Source of the DNA: Desulfobaccales bacterium
Lineage (GTDB): Bacteria; Desulfobacterota; Desulfobaccia; Desulfobaccales; 0-14-0-80-60-11
Length of the DNA: 64,000 bases
NCBI GenBank assembly: GCA_037481655.1
Contig: JBBFLF010000010.1
Span: forward strand, 55,462 to 119,461
Reading direction: 5' to 3'
The translations under genes were made by a program, and so were the position numbers. The first letter of the stretch is position 1. Each line of letters starts with the position of its first letter. The notes beneath the pieces are model-generated. The model saw only the letters and a program-made list of their open reading frames with translations. It made no database searches and was not told the DNA's origin. This document shows positions 18,359 to 27,041 of this stretch, piece after piece.

Positions 18359-18883
18359 ATGGATTCAGAATATTCTATAGAAAATATGACTTGCGATGAT
18401 CTTGCATTATTGAAAGATTTTTCATTAAAATTTTTCATTGAATATCATTATACCAAGCAATTTATAAAAAATCTTTTCGCTATCACCCTTTGTCAGGGTG
18501 CCGCAAACCACTATGCAGTTTGTCAAGGGTTTGCAAGGCGTTATTTGGAAAATGACAAGATTGGTATAAAAGATATTGACATTTGGTTCTTTATGAAAAA
18601 AGATATAAAAAAATTTAACCAAAGATGGCTTGTTTCTAGAGATTTGGGCAAAACAAAATTTGGCAAAGACCCATTAGAAAAAAAATATATAGGAAGACGC
18701 GTAGATTTTTTAGGTAGGTCCATTGATTACAATGAACAATTAACAATTGAGAGAAATATAATTAATTGGATAAGATTTGGCGGTGGCATCTCCCCAAAAT
18801 ATATTTCCGAAAAAGCCGTTATTGGGTTATGGCCAGATGAAATTTTCAATAAGATAATTTGGTTGAATCAAAAGTTATGTTAA
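18359..18883 (+). CDS. AT-rich accessory protein with nucleotidyltransferase-like motif pattern
   Basis: Protein of 174 residues in a sharply AT-rich segment (about 18.3-18.93 kb), inserted between dxs and tlyA. A ribosome site (AAAAGGGAA) precedes the ATG. LCQGAANHY (44-52), KDIDIWFF (71-78, Asp 72 and 74) and RRVDFLGRSI (113-122, Asp 116) are spaced like the G-S/G, D-x-D and third-Asp elements of polymerase-beta-type nucleotidyltransferases. The GS motif itself is not canonical (QGAAN). KAVIGLWPDEIFNKIIWLNQ near the end resembles hypothetical proteins often annotated only as such. Codon use and composition differ strongly from neighbours, so it was probably acquired. The nucleotidyltransferase reading is tentative; the substrate is unknown. 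Confidence 0.6.
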   Translation: MDSEYSIENMTCDDLALLKDFSLKFFIEYHYTKQFIKNLFAITLCQGAANHYAVCQGFARRYLENDKIGIKDIDIWFFMKKDIKKFNQRWLVSRDLGKTKFGKDPLEKKYIGRRVDFLGRSIDYNEQLTIERNIINWIRFGGGISPKYISEKAVIGLWPDEIFNKIIWLNQKLC

Positions 18884-18946
18884 AATAATTTAAAGATTTG
18901 TTTAACAATTTGGAATGACTAATCATTTCCCCTGTATGCCAATCCC

Positions 18947-19720
18947 TTGCCCAATCAAGAACCTGATACCCAAAAACAGAAACCCGAAAAGTCTCGGCTG
19001 GATAAGCTGCTGGTCGGCCGTGGGCTGGCTGAGAGCCGGGCGCAGGCCCAGGCCCTGATCTTGGCCGGGCGGGTGCTGGTGAACGGCGTCCCGGTGACCA
19101 AGGCAGGCGCCTTGGTGCCCGAGGACGCGGTTATCACCGTCACCCAGGCCCCCGCCTACGTCAGCCGGGGCGGCGAGAAGCTGGCCCCCGCCCTGGACCA
19201 CTTCGGCGTGGATGTCTCGGGCCTCATCTGCCTGGACGCCGGCGCCTCCACCGGCGGCTTCACCGATGTGCTGCTTCAGCGGGGCGCGGCCCGGGTCTAT
19301 GCCGTGGACGTGGGCTACGGCCAGCTCGACCCCCGGCTGCGCCACGACCCCCGGGTGGTGGTGCGGGAGCGCACCAACATCCGCCACCTCACCCCCGCCG
19401 ACGTCCCGGAGCCCCTGGACCTCGTCACCCTGGACCTCTCCTTCATTTCCCTGACCCTGGTTCTGCCGGTGGTGGTGCGGTTTCTTAAGCCCGGCGGCCG
19501 CATCCTCGCCTTGGTGAAGCCCCAGTTCGAGGTGGGCAAAGGCCAGGTGGGGAAAGGCGGGGTGGTGCGGGACCCGGAGCTCCAGCGCCAGGCGGTGGAG
19601 AAGGTGGCCGCCTGCGCCCGGGAGCTGGGGCTTAAGGTGTCCCCCGCCTTTCCCTCGCCCGTGAAGGGCCCCAAGGGAAATCAGGAATATTTTCTGCACC
19701 TTAGCCTGACAAAATCGTAA
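18947..19720 (+). CDS. tlyA: TlyA-family rRNA 2'-O-methyltransferase (S4 domain plus FtsJ-like fold)
   Basis: SAM-dependent methyltransferase of the hemolysin A/TlyA family, which modifies 16S/23S rRNA; 257 residues at most. An N-terminal S4 RNA-binding domain (SRLDKLLVGRGLAESRAQAQ, GRVLVNGVPVTKAG) is followed by a Rossmann methyltransferase. The SAM loop is CLDAGASTGGFTDVLLQRGA, followed by VYAVDVGYGQLD. VTLDLSFISLTLVLP and LVKPQFEVGK are also typical. The only in-frame start upstream of the S4 domain is TTG 18947, with no good ribosome site, right at the border of the AT-rich insert. The native start region may have been altered by the insertion. Confidence 0.9.
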   Translation: MPNQEPDTQKQKPEKSRLDKLLVGRGLAESRAQAQALILAGRVLVNGVPVTKAGALVPEDAVITVTQAPAYVSRGGEKLAPALDHFGVDVSGLICLDAGASTGGFTDVLLQRGAARVYAVDVGYGQLDPRLRHDPRVVVRERTNIRHLTPADVPEPLDLVTLDLSFISLTLVLPVVVRFLKPGGRILALVKPQFEVGKGQVGKGGVVRDPELQRQAVEKVAACARELGLKVSPAFPSPVKGPKGNQEYFLHLSLTKS

Positions 19721-19739
19721 GCCCCCCGTCCGGTTTTTG

Positions 19740-19768
19740 TTGACAAGGCGCCTCGCCGTCTGCATATT
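19740..19768 (+). promoter_or_regulatory. Probable htpX promoter
   Basis: TTGACA at 19740-19745, a 17-base spacer, then CATATT at 19763-19768. It points at htpX (start 19843) with a leader of about 70 bases. The perfect -35 and standard spacing support a sigma70-type promoter; a heat-shock signature was not evident. Confidence 0.55.
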
Positions 19769-19842
19769 TTAGGCAGAGACCGCTCTTTGGGGCGGGCAAA
19801 TTTTGTACATCCGGGACCACGTCCTTAACGACGGAGACACCC

Positions 19843-20694
19843 ATGACCAATCAGATCAAGACTTTTCTGCTCCTGGCCGGGCTGACCGTGTTTCTGATCT
19901 TCATCGGCAAGCTCATCGGCGGCCGCAGCGGCATGATGATCGCCTTCATCTTCGCCCTGGGGATGAACGTCTTCAGCTACTGGTTCTCCGACAAGATCAT
20001 CCTGCGCATGTATGGCGCCCGGGAGGTGAGCGAGGCCGAGGCGCCGGAACTGCACCGCATGGTGGCGGAGCTGGCGGCGGAGGCGGGCATTCCCAAGCCC
20101 CGGGTGTGCTACATCCCCGATGAGAGCCCCAACGCCTTCGCCACCGGCCGCAACCCGCAAAACGGCGTGGTGGCGGTGACCGCGGGGATCCTGCGCATCC
20201 TCACCCCCACGGAGCTCAAAGGCGTGCTGGCCCATGAGATCGGGCACATCCGCAACCGGGACATCCTCATCCAGACGGTGGCCGCCACCGTGGCGGGCGC
20301 CATCATGATCCTGGCGGACATGGCCCGCTGGGGCGCCTTCTTTGGCATGGCCCGGGACGATGAGGAAGGCGGGGGCCTGGGCACCCTGGGCACCATCCTG
20401 GTGGCCATCTTCGCGCCCATCGCCGCCATGCTCATCCAGATGGCCATCTCCCGCTCCCGGGAGTATCTGGCGGATGAGACCGGGGCGCATCTCTGCCACA
20501 ACCCCGACTCCCTGGCCAACGCCCTGGAGAAGCTGGCCTACGGCGTGCAGGCGGTGCCCATGGACGCCAAACCGGCCACCGAGCCCCTGTTCATCGTCAA
20601 CCCCCTGACCGGCGGGGGCCTCATGAGCCTGTTCAGCACCCATCCGCCCATTGAGGAGCGGGTGGCACGCCTCAGGGCCATGCGGTCTTACTGA
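19843..20694 (+). CDS. htpX: HtpX-type membrane zinc metalloprotease
   Basis: M48 family inner-membrane protease that degrades misfolded membrane proteins; 283 residues. Two N-terminal transmembrane segments (about 7-24 and 30-48) precede the catalytic domain. The zinc motif HEIGH is at 131-135. Two further hydrophobic stretches lie at about 145-165 and 178-200, and the third ligand region is [14 protein letters not shown]. It has its own promoter and overlaps the following TPR gene by one base (TGATG). Length and topology are typical. Confidence 0.95.
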   Translation: MTNQIKTFLLLAGLTVFLIFIGKLIGGRSGMMIAFIFALGMNVFSYWFSDKIILRMYGAREVSEAEAPELHRMVAELAAEAGIPKPRVCYIPDESPNAFATGRNPQNGVVAVTAGILRILTPTELKGVLAHEIGHIRNRDILIQTVAATVAGAIMILADMARWGAFFGMARDDEEGGGLGTLGTILVAIFAPIAAMLIQMAISRSREYLADETGAHLCHNPDSLANALEKLAYGVQAVPMDAKPATEPLFIVNPLTGGGLMSLFSTHPPIEERVARLRAMRSY

Positions 20695-21467
20695 TGGCAC
20701 CTGACCCGTCATCTGTCCGGGCCCGTTTGCCAGTGCTGCGGCGGCTTTTCCTGCTGGGGATGGGCCTGGCGTGGCTTATGGCTGCTCCGGCCCTGGCTCA
20801 GGCCCCTGCCGATGACCTGACCCAGGGCCTGGCGGCCCACAAGGCCGGCCGCCATGCCGAGGCGGTGGAGCTTCTGGGCCGCCACCTGCAAAGCCAGCCC
20901 TGGGATAGCGCCGCCCGCATCGCCCGGGCCGCGTCGCTGAGGGCCCTGGAGAAGTACCCGGAGGCCCTGGCGGAGGTGGAGGCGGGGCTGAAGCTCAGCC
21001 CCCGGGACCCGGGGCTGCTTTTGGCCCAGGCCCAGGCCCTGGCGGCCCTGGAGCGCCGGGGCGAAGCCATCGGCGTCCTCACTCGGCTGCTGAAGCTCCA
21101 GCCCAAAAATGTGGAAGCCCTGAAAGAACGGGCGGAGCAGTTCACCCAGGAAGGCCGCCTGCCCGAGGCCCTGAAGGACATGAAAAAGGCGGTGGCCCTG
21201 GCGCCTAAGGACCCCTGGGCCCACTTCAAGCTGGGCATGGTGCTTTTTGCCCTCAACCGCAACCAGGAGGCGGTGGCGGCCTTCACCACCGCCCTCGGCC
21301 TCAATCCGGAATCGCCCCTGTTTTATTTTGCCCGGGGGCAGATCTACCGCTATCACCTGAACCAACCCGACAAGGCGCGGGCCGATTTCGAGGCCGGCTG
21401 CCGTCTTGACCACCCCTTATGCTGCCGGGAATTGGAGAAAATGACCCAGCAGCCGACAAGTCCTTAG
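20694..21467 (+). CDS. Exported TPR-repeat protein
   Basis: Protein of 257 residues with an N-terminal signal peptide (LRRLFLLGMGLAWLMAAPAL, likely cleaved after ALAQA). About five tetratricopeptide repeats follow, for example AAHKAGRHAEAVELLGRHLQ, KYPEALAEVEAGLKLSPRDP, GRLPEALKDMKKAVALAPKD and RNQEAVAAFTTALGLNPESP. TPR arrays are protein-interaction scaffolds. The start codon overlaps the htpX stop, so it is co-translated with htpX and may work with it in envelope quality control; that link is inference. The C-terminus is short and ends QQPTSP. Confidence 0.85.
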   Translation: MAPDPSSVRARLPVLRRLFLLGMGLAWLMAAPALAQAPADDLTQGLAAHKAGRHAEAVELLGRHLQSQPWDSAARIARAASLRALEKYPEALAEVEAGLKLSPRDPGLLLAQAQALAALERRGEAIGVLTRLLKLQPKNVEALKERAEQFTQEGRLPEALKDMKKAVALAPKDPWAHFKLGMVLFALNRNQEAVAAFTTALGLNPESPLFYFARGQIYRYHLNQPDKARADFEAGCRLDHPLCCRELEKMTQQPTSP

Positions 21468-21520
21468 TGACGGGCGGCCAAAAGGACGCGCCGCCCCATC
21501 ATCCGACCGGAGGTCATATC

Positions 21521-22549
21521 ATGAGGAGATCATTCTGGCCGCAGGGGGCACTGGCGCTCCTGACCGCCACCTTACTTCTGACTTTCACCTTTTCTGAGGC
21601 CGCGGCCCGGGCTGGCCGGGGCGGCTCCGTGGGGAGCCGGGGCTCCCGGACCTACAGCGATCCCAAGACCTACACTGCGCCGGCCAGGCCCACGCAGCCT
21701 TCGCCCTCGGTGACTCCCACCCGGCCCACCACGCCTGCTCCCGGCCCCACGGGCATGGCCCAGCCCACCGCGCCTTTGGGCGCCACGGGCGGCAGCAGCT
21801 TCTGGCGCAGCTTCGGCGGCGGCCTGCTGGGGGGCCTGGTGGGCGGCCTGCTCTTCCGCAGCCTCTTCGGCGGACCGCCAGCCCACGGCGCCACCCAGGC
21901 GCCCTCCGGCGGCTGGGGCATCGGCCTGCTGGACATCCTGCTCCTGGGGGGGATTGGCCTCTTGGTGTTTTATTACATCAAGCGCCGGCGCGAGGAGGCC
22001 ATGGCCATGGCCCCGGCCTTCCAGGGCACGGCAGCGGAGCCCATTCCCCAACCGGGCATCACCCAGCCGCCCTACTATGAGCTGCCCCAGGGCGAGCAGG
22101 ACCTGGAGCGGGGCGTGAGTTACATCCGTCAGCTCGACCCCTCCTTCAACGAAGCAGCCATCCGGGAGAAGGCCCTGGATACCTTTTTCCAGATCCAGGC
22201 TGCCTGGGCCAACCGGGATATGACCCCGGTGCGGGACCGGCTCACCGACGAGATGTACCGCATCCTGCAGGAGGACGCCGAGCGCCTCAAGGCCGAGGGC
22301 CGCATCAACCGCCTGGAAAACATCGCGGTGCGCTCCGTGGACCTCACCGAAGCCTGGCAGGAAAACGGCCAGGACTACATCACCGTGCGCATCCTGGCCA
22401 ACATGCTGGACTACATGGTGGACGACCGCACCGGCGAGGTGCTGGAGGGCAGCAAGACCGAACCGGTGAAATTCGAGGAATACTGGACCTTCACCCGGCC
22501 GGTGGGCCCCAACGCCTGGAAACTCTCCGCCATCACCCAGCCGGCATAA
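21521..22549 (+). CDS. Tim44-like domain protein, membrane-anchored
   Basis: Protein of 342 residues starting at ATG 21521, with GGAGGT six bases upstream. A signal-like segment (ALALLTATLLLTFTFSEAAA) is followed by a Pro/Thr-rich linker. A Gly-rich hydrophobic stretch (FGGGLLGGLVGGLLFRSLFG) and a transmembrane helix (GLLDILLLGGIGLLVFYYIK) come next. The C-terminal Tim44-like domain (about 190-342) includes AIREKALDTFFQIQAAWANR, LTDEMYRILQEDAERLKAEG and EYWTFTRP. This domain in bacteria is thought to bind membrane or ribosomal components; its task here is unknown. It is the last gene of the htpX transcript before a palindromic element. Confidence 0.85.
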   Translation: MRRSFWPQGALALLTATLLLTFTFSEAAARAGRGGSVGSRGSRTYSDPKTYTAPARPTQPSPSVTPTRPTTPAPGPTGMAQPTAPLGATGGSSFWRSFGGGLLGGLVGGLLFRSLFGGPPAHGATQAPSGGWGIGLLDILLLGGIGLLVFYYIKRRREEAMAMAPAFQGTAAEPIPQPGITQPPYYELPQGEQDLERGVSYIRQLDPSFNEAAIREKALDTFFQIQAAWANRDMTPVRDRLTDEMYRILQEDAERLKAEGRINRLENIAVRSVDLTEAWQENGQDYITVRILANMLDYMVDDRTGEVLEGSKTEPVKFEEYWTFTRPVGPNAWKLSAITQPA

Positions 22550-22554
22550 AGATG

Positions 22555-22687
22555 TGGGAGAGGGGGCCAGGGGTCACGGACCCCTGCCCCCTCTCCCACG
22601 CCCTCTCCCCCAACCCCTCAAAGGGGGTTGGGAGGGGAGTCTGAGGGGAGGGCGGGGGAGCCACTGCTCCCCCGCCCCTCCCCTCAG
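22555..22687. repeat. G/C-skewed palindromic elements, copy e (two adjacent units)
   Basis: Unit one (22555-22602): GTGGGAGAGGGGGCCAGGGG pairs with CCCCTGCCCCCTCTCCCAC. Unit two (22620-22687) contains GGGCGGGGGAGCC and CTCCCCCGCCCCTCCCCTC arms. Unit two is identical, save one base, to 27109-27176. It fills the gap between two convergent genes (Tim44-like and fdhD) and could terminate both. Confidence 0.75.
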
Positions 22688-22692
22688 TACTT

Positions 22693-23514
22693 TCAACCCC
22701 TCGCCAAATCGCGCAGGCGTTCCGGGTGGGTGTAGACGTTGAGACGTTGGGGGCGGGCGAAGCCCACCAGGGTAAGGCCCATCTCTTGGGCCAGCTCCAG
22801 GGCCATGCTGGTGGGGGCGCTCACCGCGGCAAGGATGGGGATGCCGGCCCGCACGCATTTCAGGGCCATCTCAAAGCTGATGCGGCCGGAGAGCAGGGCC
22901 ACCAAGCGGGTGAGGTCCAGGCGCCGGAGCAGGGCCTGGCCGATGGCCTTGTCCATGGCGTTGTGGCGGCCCACATCCTCGGCGCTCACGAAGATGGCGC
23001 CGTCGGGGCTGGCCAGGGCCACCCCGTGGGTGCCGCCGGTGGCGTGAAACAGGGGCTGGGCTTCGGGCAGGCGGGCCACCAGGGCGGAGAGTTGGGTAAG
23101 GGTGAGGCTCAGGGGGCTGGTGAGGGGGGGGACCCTGGCCTTGATGTCGCTCACCGCCTCCTTGGCGCACAGGCCGCAGGAGCTGTAGGCCACCTCCAGG
23201 TGGCGGCGGCCGGCCCGCTCTTTTGCTTCCGGAGCCAGGCTGACGTCCAGGACATTGGGCGGCAGCACCGGGTCGGTGGCGGTGCCGCAGAAATGCAGGC
23301 TGAGGACCTCGGAAAGGGAGCGGATGATGCCCTCGGTGTAAAGAAAGCCCAGGGCCAGCTCCTTTTCCTGGCCGGGCAGGCGCATGAGCACCTGGAAGGG
23401 CTCCCCGCCCAGGCGGATCTCCAGGGGCTCCTCCACGATGACTACGTCGGTGGTGTCTTCCTGGAGGCCCTGAGACAGGCGCCAGAGGCGGATCTCCCGG
23501 GTGGGGGCGCTCAT
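22693..23514 (-). CDS. fdhD: Formate dehydrogenase accessory sulfurtransferase FdhD
   Basis: Transfers sulfur from a cysteine desulfurase to the bis-PGD cofactor before insertion into formate dehydrogenase; 273 residues. The ATG at 23514 overlaps the nadK stop (ATGA). Landmarks are VVIVEEPLEIRLGG, ELALGFLYTEGII and the reactive cysteine motif SSCGLCAKE, with two cysteines separated by two residues. FHATGGTHGVALA, EDVGRHNAMDKAIG and the closing GRISFEMALKCVRAGIPILA are also conserved. It presumably serves the selenoenzyme encoded at 7-10 kb. Coupling with NAD kinase has no obvious functional reason. Confidence 0.95.
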   Translation of the reverse strand: MSAPTREIRLWRLSQGLQEDTTDVVIVEEPLEIRLGGEPFQVLMRLPGQEKELALGFLYTEGIIRSLSEVLSLHFCGTATDPVLPPNVLDVSLAPEAKERAGRRHLEVAYSSCGLCAKEAVSDIKARVPPLTSPLSLTLTQLSALVARLPEAQPLFHATGGTHGVALASPDGAIFVSAEDVGRHNAMDKAIGQALLRRLDLTRLVALLSGRISFEMALKCVRAGIPILAAVSAPTSMALELAQEMGLTLVGFARPQRLNVYTHPERLRDLARG

Positions 23515-24425
23515 GGGATACAAAAGCCCTGATTTTTCCGGGGGGCGGCGGTGGTGGCCGCGGCCGCAGGCGGCGCCGGCGGGCAGGGCGGGGCCACGGT
23601 GCCCCAGCCCAGCTTGGTGCGCAGGATTTCAAAGTAACTGCGCCGGGGGGATTTCACCAGGCGCAGGTTAAAGGGCGCGGCCTTGATCTCCACCCGGTCA
23701 TAGGGGCCCAGGGTTTCGCCCACCTGGCCGTCCACGGTGAGGTAGGTGTCCCGCACCTTGTCCCCCAGAGTGATGGCCACGGTGACGGTTTCGGGGAGGA
23801 TGATGGGCCGGTTGCTCAAGGTGAAGGGGCAGATGGGCAAAAGCAAAATTTCCCGCAAGGTGGGATACACGATGGGCCCGCCGGCGGACAAGGTGTAGGC
23901 GGTGGAGCCGGTGGGGGTGGAGACGATGAGGCCGTCGGCCCGGTAATTGGTGAGATACTCCCCGTCGATCCAGGTGGTGAGCTCCACGATACGGGCGAGA
24001 GCCCCTTTATTCACCACCGCGTCGTTGACCACCACCTCCTGAAAGCAGGGCCGGCCCTCCCGGATGAGGGTGGCCTGAAGCATGAGGCGCTCCTCCACCT
24101 CAAACTGGCCGGCCAGCACCTGCTCCATGGCCGGATGGAGCTCGTCCAAAGCCACCTCGGTGAGGAAGCCCAGGCCCCCCACGTTCACCCCCAAAATAGG
24201 GATGCCCAGGTGGCTGTAATGCCGGGCCACGCTCAAGAGCGTGCCGTCGCCGCCCATGACCACCAAGAGGTCAGTGTCCGGCGGCAGGGGCTTGACCGGC
24301 GGACCCGGTTCATTTTCCGCCACCTCGGCTTTGACCCCATGCTCCGCCAGCCAGCCTTTGAGGGCCAGGCCCGCCTCCCAGGCGGCAGCCTTGTGCTGTT
24401 TGGTGAAGATGGCCACCTGCTCCAC
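23511..24425 (-). CDS. nadK: NAD kinase
   Basis: Phosphorylates NAD to NADP; 304 residues from the GTG at 24425, which has GAGGAGG seven bases upstream. An ATG ten codons earlier (24455) is less well placed. Conserved pieces are LLVVMGGDGTLLSVARHY (the GGDGT nucleotide motif), NVGGLGFLTEV, ADGLIVSTPTGSTAYTLSAG and the C-terminal VDGQVG strand. The length is typical of bacterial NadK plus a short Pro/Ala-rich tail. It is divergent from the aminotransferase gene at 24638. Confidence 0.95.
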   Translation of the reverse strand: MEQVAIFTKQHKAAAWEAGLALKGWLAEHGVKAEVAENEPGPPVKPLPPDTDLLVVMGGDGTLLSVARHYSHLGIPILGVNVGGLGFLTEVALDELHPAMEQVLAGQFEVEERLMLQATLIREGRPCFQEVVVNDAVVNKGALARIVELTTWIDGEYLTNYRADGLIVSTPTGSTAYTLSAGGPIVYPTLREILLLPICPFTLSNRPIILPETVTVAITLGDKVRDTYLTVDGQVGETLGPYDRVEIKAAPFNLRLVKSPRRSYFEILRTKLGWGTVAPPCPPAPPAAAATTAAPRKNQGFCIP

Positions 24426-24637
24426 GTCTCGCCTCCTCGGGTTGACAAATAACATATCCTGCGGTAATTATCAAAGCTTGTCGGCCGGTGACGGTCGCCA
24501 TTGGGCAACTCCCCGCCGGCGACTCCTCCTCTTGTGCTGTCCCCTTGGCCCGCCACCTGAGGGTGTGCCCGCCGCCCCGGAAGGAGCCGCCTGGGAACCC
24601 CGCCACCGGACTTTTCAGATCAAGGAGCAGCCTCATC

Positions 24638-25834
24638 GTGGAACTGGCACGACGCATCCGGCAGATTCCGCCCTCCGCCACCCTGGCCCTCAACGCCAAG
24701 GCCAATCAGCTCAAGGCCCAGGGGGTGGATGTGGTGAATTTCGGCGTGGGCGAACCCGATTTTGAGACCCCGGAGCACATCAAGGAAGCGGCCATTCAGG
24801 CCATCCGGGACGGCTTCACCCGCTACACCCCGGTAGGGGGCATCCCGGAACTCAAGGAGGCCATTATCCGGCGCTTTGAAGAGGACCTGGGCCTCAAGTA
24901 TGAGCCGGCGGAAGTTATGGTCTCCTGCGGCGGCAAACACGCCCTCTACAATCTCTTTCAGGTGCTCTTCGAGGCCGGGGATGAGGTGATTGTGCCGGCG
25001 CCCTTTTGGGTGTCCTATCCGCCCATGCTGATGCTGGCGGAGGCCACCCCCATCATCGTCCGCACCCGGGAGGAAAACGGCTTTCGGTTGACGCCGGAGG
25101 AGCTCCAAGCGGTGATCACCCCCCGCACCAAGGGCCTCATCCTGAACAGCCCCTCCAACCCCACCGGCTCGGTGTATCCCCGGGCGGAGCTGGAGGCCCT
25201 GGCGGAGGTGGTCCTGAAGCACCGGCTCATCGTCATCTCCGACGACATCTATGACAAGATTCTCTTCGACGGGCAGAAATTCGCCAACCTGGCCATGGTG
25301 GATCCCCGCCTGAGGGAGCAGACCTTTGTGCTCAACGGCGTGTCCAAGACCTACGCCATGACCGGCTGGCGTATCGGCTATGCCGCGGGGCCGGCCAAGG
25401 CCATCGCCGCGGCCACCAATCTGCAGAGCCAAAGCACCTCCAACCCCACCTCCATCGCCCAAAAGGCGGCGGTGGCGGCCCTAACCGGCCCTCAGGACTC
25501 GGTGGCCCAGATGGTGACGGAGTTCGCCTGGCGGCGGGACGACATTTACCGGCGGTTGCTGGAAATCCCTGGGGTCACCAGCATCAAGCCCGGCGGCGCC
25601 TTCTACATCTTCCCCAATGTCAGCGCTTATTTTGACCGGATCCAGGCCGGTCCCGGGCAGTCCCGCTCCGGCGTCCTGGCGGAGTATCTCCTGGAGGAGG
25701 CCAAGGTGGCGGCGGTGCCCGGCGGGGAGTTCGGCGAGGACACCTGCATCAGGCTTTCCTTTGCCACCTCCCGGGAGCGCATTGCCACCGGGGTGAGCCG
25801 GATTGGCGAAGCCTTGCAGAAATTGGGGGGATAA
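24638..25834 (+). CDS. aspC: Aspartate-type aminotransferase (PLP class I)
   Basis: PLP-dependent transaminase of subgroup I-beta, likely acting on aspartate or related amino acids; 398 residues. The GTG at 24638 (AAGGAG ahead) is preferred over an earlier start, because homology begins at ELARRIRQIPPSATLALNAK. Landmarks are NFGVGEPDFETPEHI, TRYTPVGGIPELKEAI, NSPSNPTGSVY, SDDIYDKILF and the PLP lysine in NGVSKTYAMTGWRIGYAAGP. An Arg near the C-terminus (IRLSFATSRERI) binds the substrate carboxylate. Substrate specificity beyond the class is not provable here, so the gene symbol is approximate. Confidence 0.9.
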   Translation: MELARRIRQIPPSATLALNAKANQLKAQGVDVVNFGVGEPDFETPEHIKEAAIQAIRDGFTRYTPVGGIPELKEAIIRRFEEDLGLKYEPAEVMVSCGGKHALYNLFQVLFEAGDEVIVPAPFWVSYPPMLMLAEATPIIVRTREENGFRLTPEELQAVITPRTKGLILNSPSNPTGSVYPRAELEALAEVVLKHRLIVISDDIYDKILFDGQKFANLAMVDPRLREQTFVLNGVSKTYAMTGWRIGYAAGPAKAIAAATNLQSQSTSNPTSIAQKAAVAALTGPQDSVAQMVTEFAWRRDDIYRRLLEIPGVTSIKPGGAFYIFPNVSAYFDRIQAGPGQSRSGVLAEYLLEEAKVAAVPGGEFGEDTCIRLSFATSRERIATGVSRIGEALQKLGG

Positions 25835-25904
25835 AAGAAAGGCAGGGCGGGGAAGCGCGGCCAGGCGGGGCTCCCTCCATGGCCGCGCTGCCCGTTCAAC
25901 GTGC

Positions 25905-26195
25905 TTAGCGGCGGGCCGCCGAACGTTTGGAGGCCTTCAGCGGATTGATCTTCACGGCATTGTTGGCCGCCGGTTTTTCGGCCTTGACGTGGGTGGCCAG
26001 GTTGCAATTACCCCGGCGCCACTTCACCGCCGGATCCGGGAAGGAGGCGCAGTAGCGATTGTCCTCAAAGGTGAGGATGCGCTCGCAGCCCTCACAATTC
26101 TCCACGATCTGGTGGCACCGGCCGCCGTTGAACGAACAGCCCTTTTTGGTCATGAAGGTGCACTCCAGGCCCGGTTTCACAGTTTCACAGCGCAT
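25905..26195 (-). CDS. PxxKW-family cysteine-rich protein
   Basis: Small protein of 96 residues with nine cysteines in the first 65 residues, including GCSFNGGRCHQIVENCEGCE, and the signature FPDPAVKWRRGNCNLATHVK. It matches a family named for its P-x-x-K-W motif, found mainly in Desulfobacterota. The cysteines suggest a metal or cluster site. The tail is Lys/Ala-rich (KASKRSAARR). It is a monocistronic gene with its own promoter. The function is unknown. Confidence 0.85.
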   Translation of the reverse strand: MRCETVKPGLECTFMTKKGCSFNGGRCHQIVENCEGCERILTFEDNRYCASFPDPAVKWRRGNCNLATHVKAEKPAANNAVKINPLKASKRSAARR

Positions 26196-26229
26196 GGCGA
26201 TCAGCCCCCTCTCTTAAGTAATCCTTCCT

Positions 26230-26257
26230 ATATTAACTTCCAAAGAAAAAAAGTCAA
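26230..26257 (-). promoter_or_regulatory. Probable promoter of the PxxKW gene
   Basis: On the minus strand TTGACT (26252-26257), a 16-base spacer, then TAATAT (26230-26235). It reads towards the gene start at 26195, giving a short leader. Confidence 0.5.
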
Positions 26258-26445
26258 GAGTACGTGCGAAGTCTGTCCCGAATCGTCCCCCACGGGGTGA
26301 CAGGGCCTTACCTCTTTTCAGGCCCTGTGGTAGGATGGGAGGTGGAGGTTGCCCACCATAGCCGCGCCGCCCACCCTCACGAACCGGAGAGTTCACAATT
26401 ACCACAGTAAGATCCGGGGAGCCCAGGCGGCCAGGAAGGGTATGT

Positions 26446-27039
26446 ATGAGCCAGGATGACGCCCTGAAATCCTACCGGGAAAAGCGCCAGTTCTGCCGCA
26501 CGCCGGAGCCGGCCGGCGGCGGTCCGCAGCCCTCGGGAGGGGACCCCCTATTCGTGGTCCAGAAGCACGCCGCCCGCAAGCTCCACTACGACTTCCGCCT
26601 GGAGGTGGATGGCGTCCTGAAGAGCTGGGCCATCCCCAAGGGGCCCTCCCTCAACCCGGCCGAAAAGCGCCTGGCCGTGCCCACCGAGGACCACCCCCTG
26701 GAATACGCCCGCTTCGAGGGGGTCATCCCCGAAGGCGAATACGGCGCCGGCACCGTCATGGTCTGGGACATCGGCACCTTCCGCAATCTCACCGAGAAAA
26801 AGGGGAAACCCGTGCCCCTGGCCGAGGCGGTGGCCCACGGCCACGTCAAGGTGTGGCTGGAGGGGAAGAAACTTAGGGGCGGCTTCTCCCTCACCCGCTT
26901 CAAAAGCGGCAAAGACGAGGCCTGGCTCCTGGTGAAAAACCAGGACGAGCTGGCCGACGCCAGCCGGGACCCGCTGGCCGAGGAGCCGGACTCCGCCCTC
27001 ACCGGCCGCAGCCTGGAGGAGATCGAGGGACAAGGCTGA
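26446..27039 (+). CDS. Stand-alone LigD-type 3'-phosphoesterase
   Basis: Corresponds to the phosphoesterase module of bacterial NHEJ ligase D, here as a free protein of 197 residues. It removes 3'-phosphates or ribonucleotides from DNA ends. Characteristic residues are FVVQKHAARKLHYDFRLEVD (with the His and Asp metal ligands), LKSWAIPKGPSLNPAEKRLA, DHPLEYARFEGVIPEGEYGA and GTVMVWDIGTF. No ligase, polymerase or Ku gene lies in the window. Free PE proteins occur in other bacteria and archaea, so this may work in repair without NHEJ. Confidence 0.92.
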   Translation: MSQDDALKSYREKRQFCRTPEPAGGGPQPSGGDPLFVVQKHAARKLHYDFRLEVDGVLKSWAIPKGPSLNPAEKRLAVPTEDHPLEYARFEGVIPEGEYGAGTVMVWDIGTFRNLTEKKGKPVPLAEAVAHGHVKVWLEGKKLRGGFSLTRFKSGKDEAWLLVKNQDELADASRDPLAEEPDSALTGRSLEEIEGQG

Positions 27040-27041
27040 GA

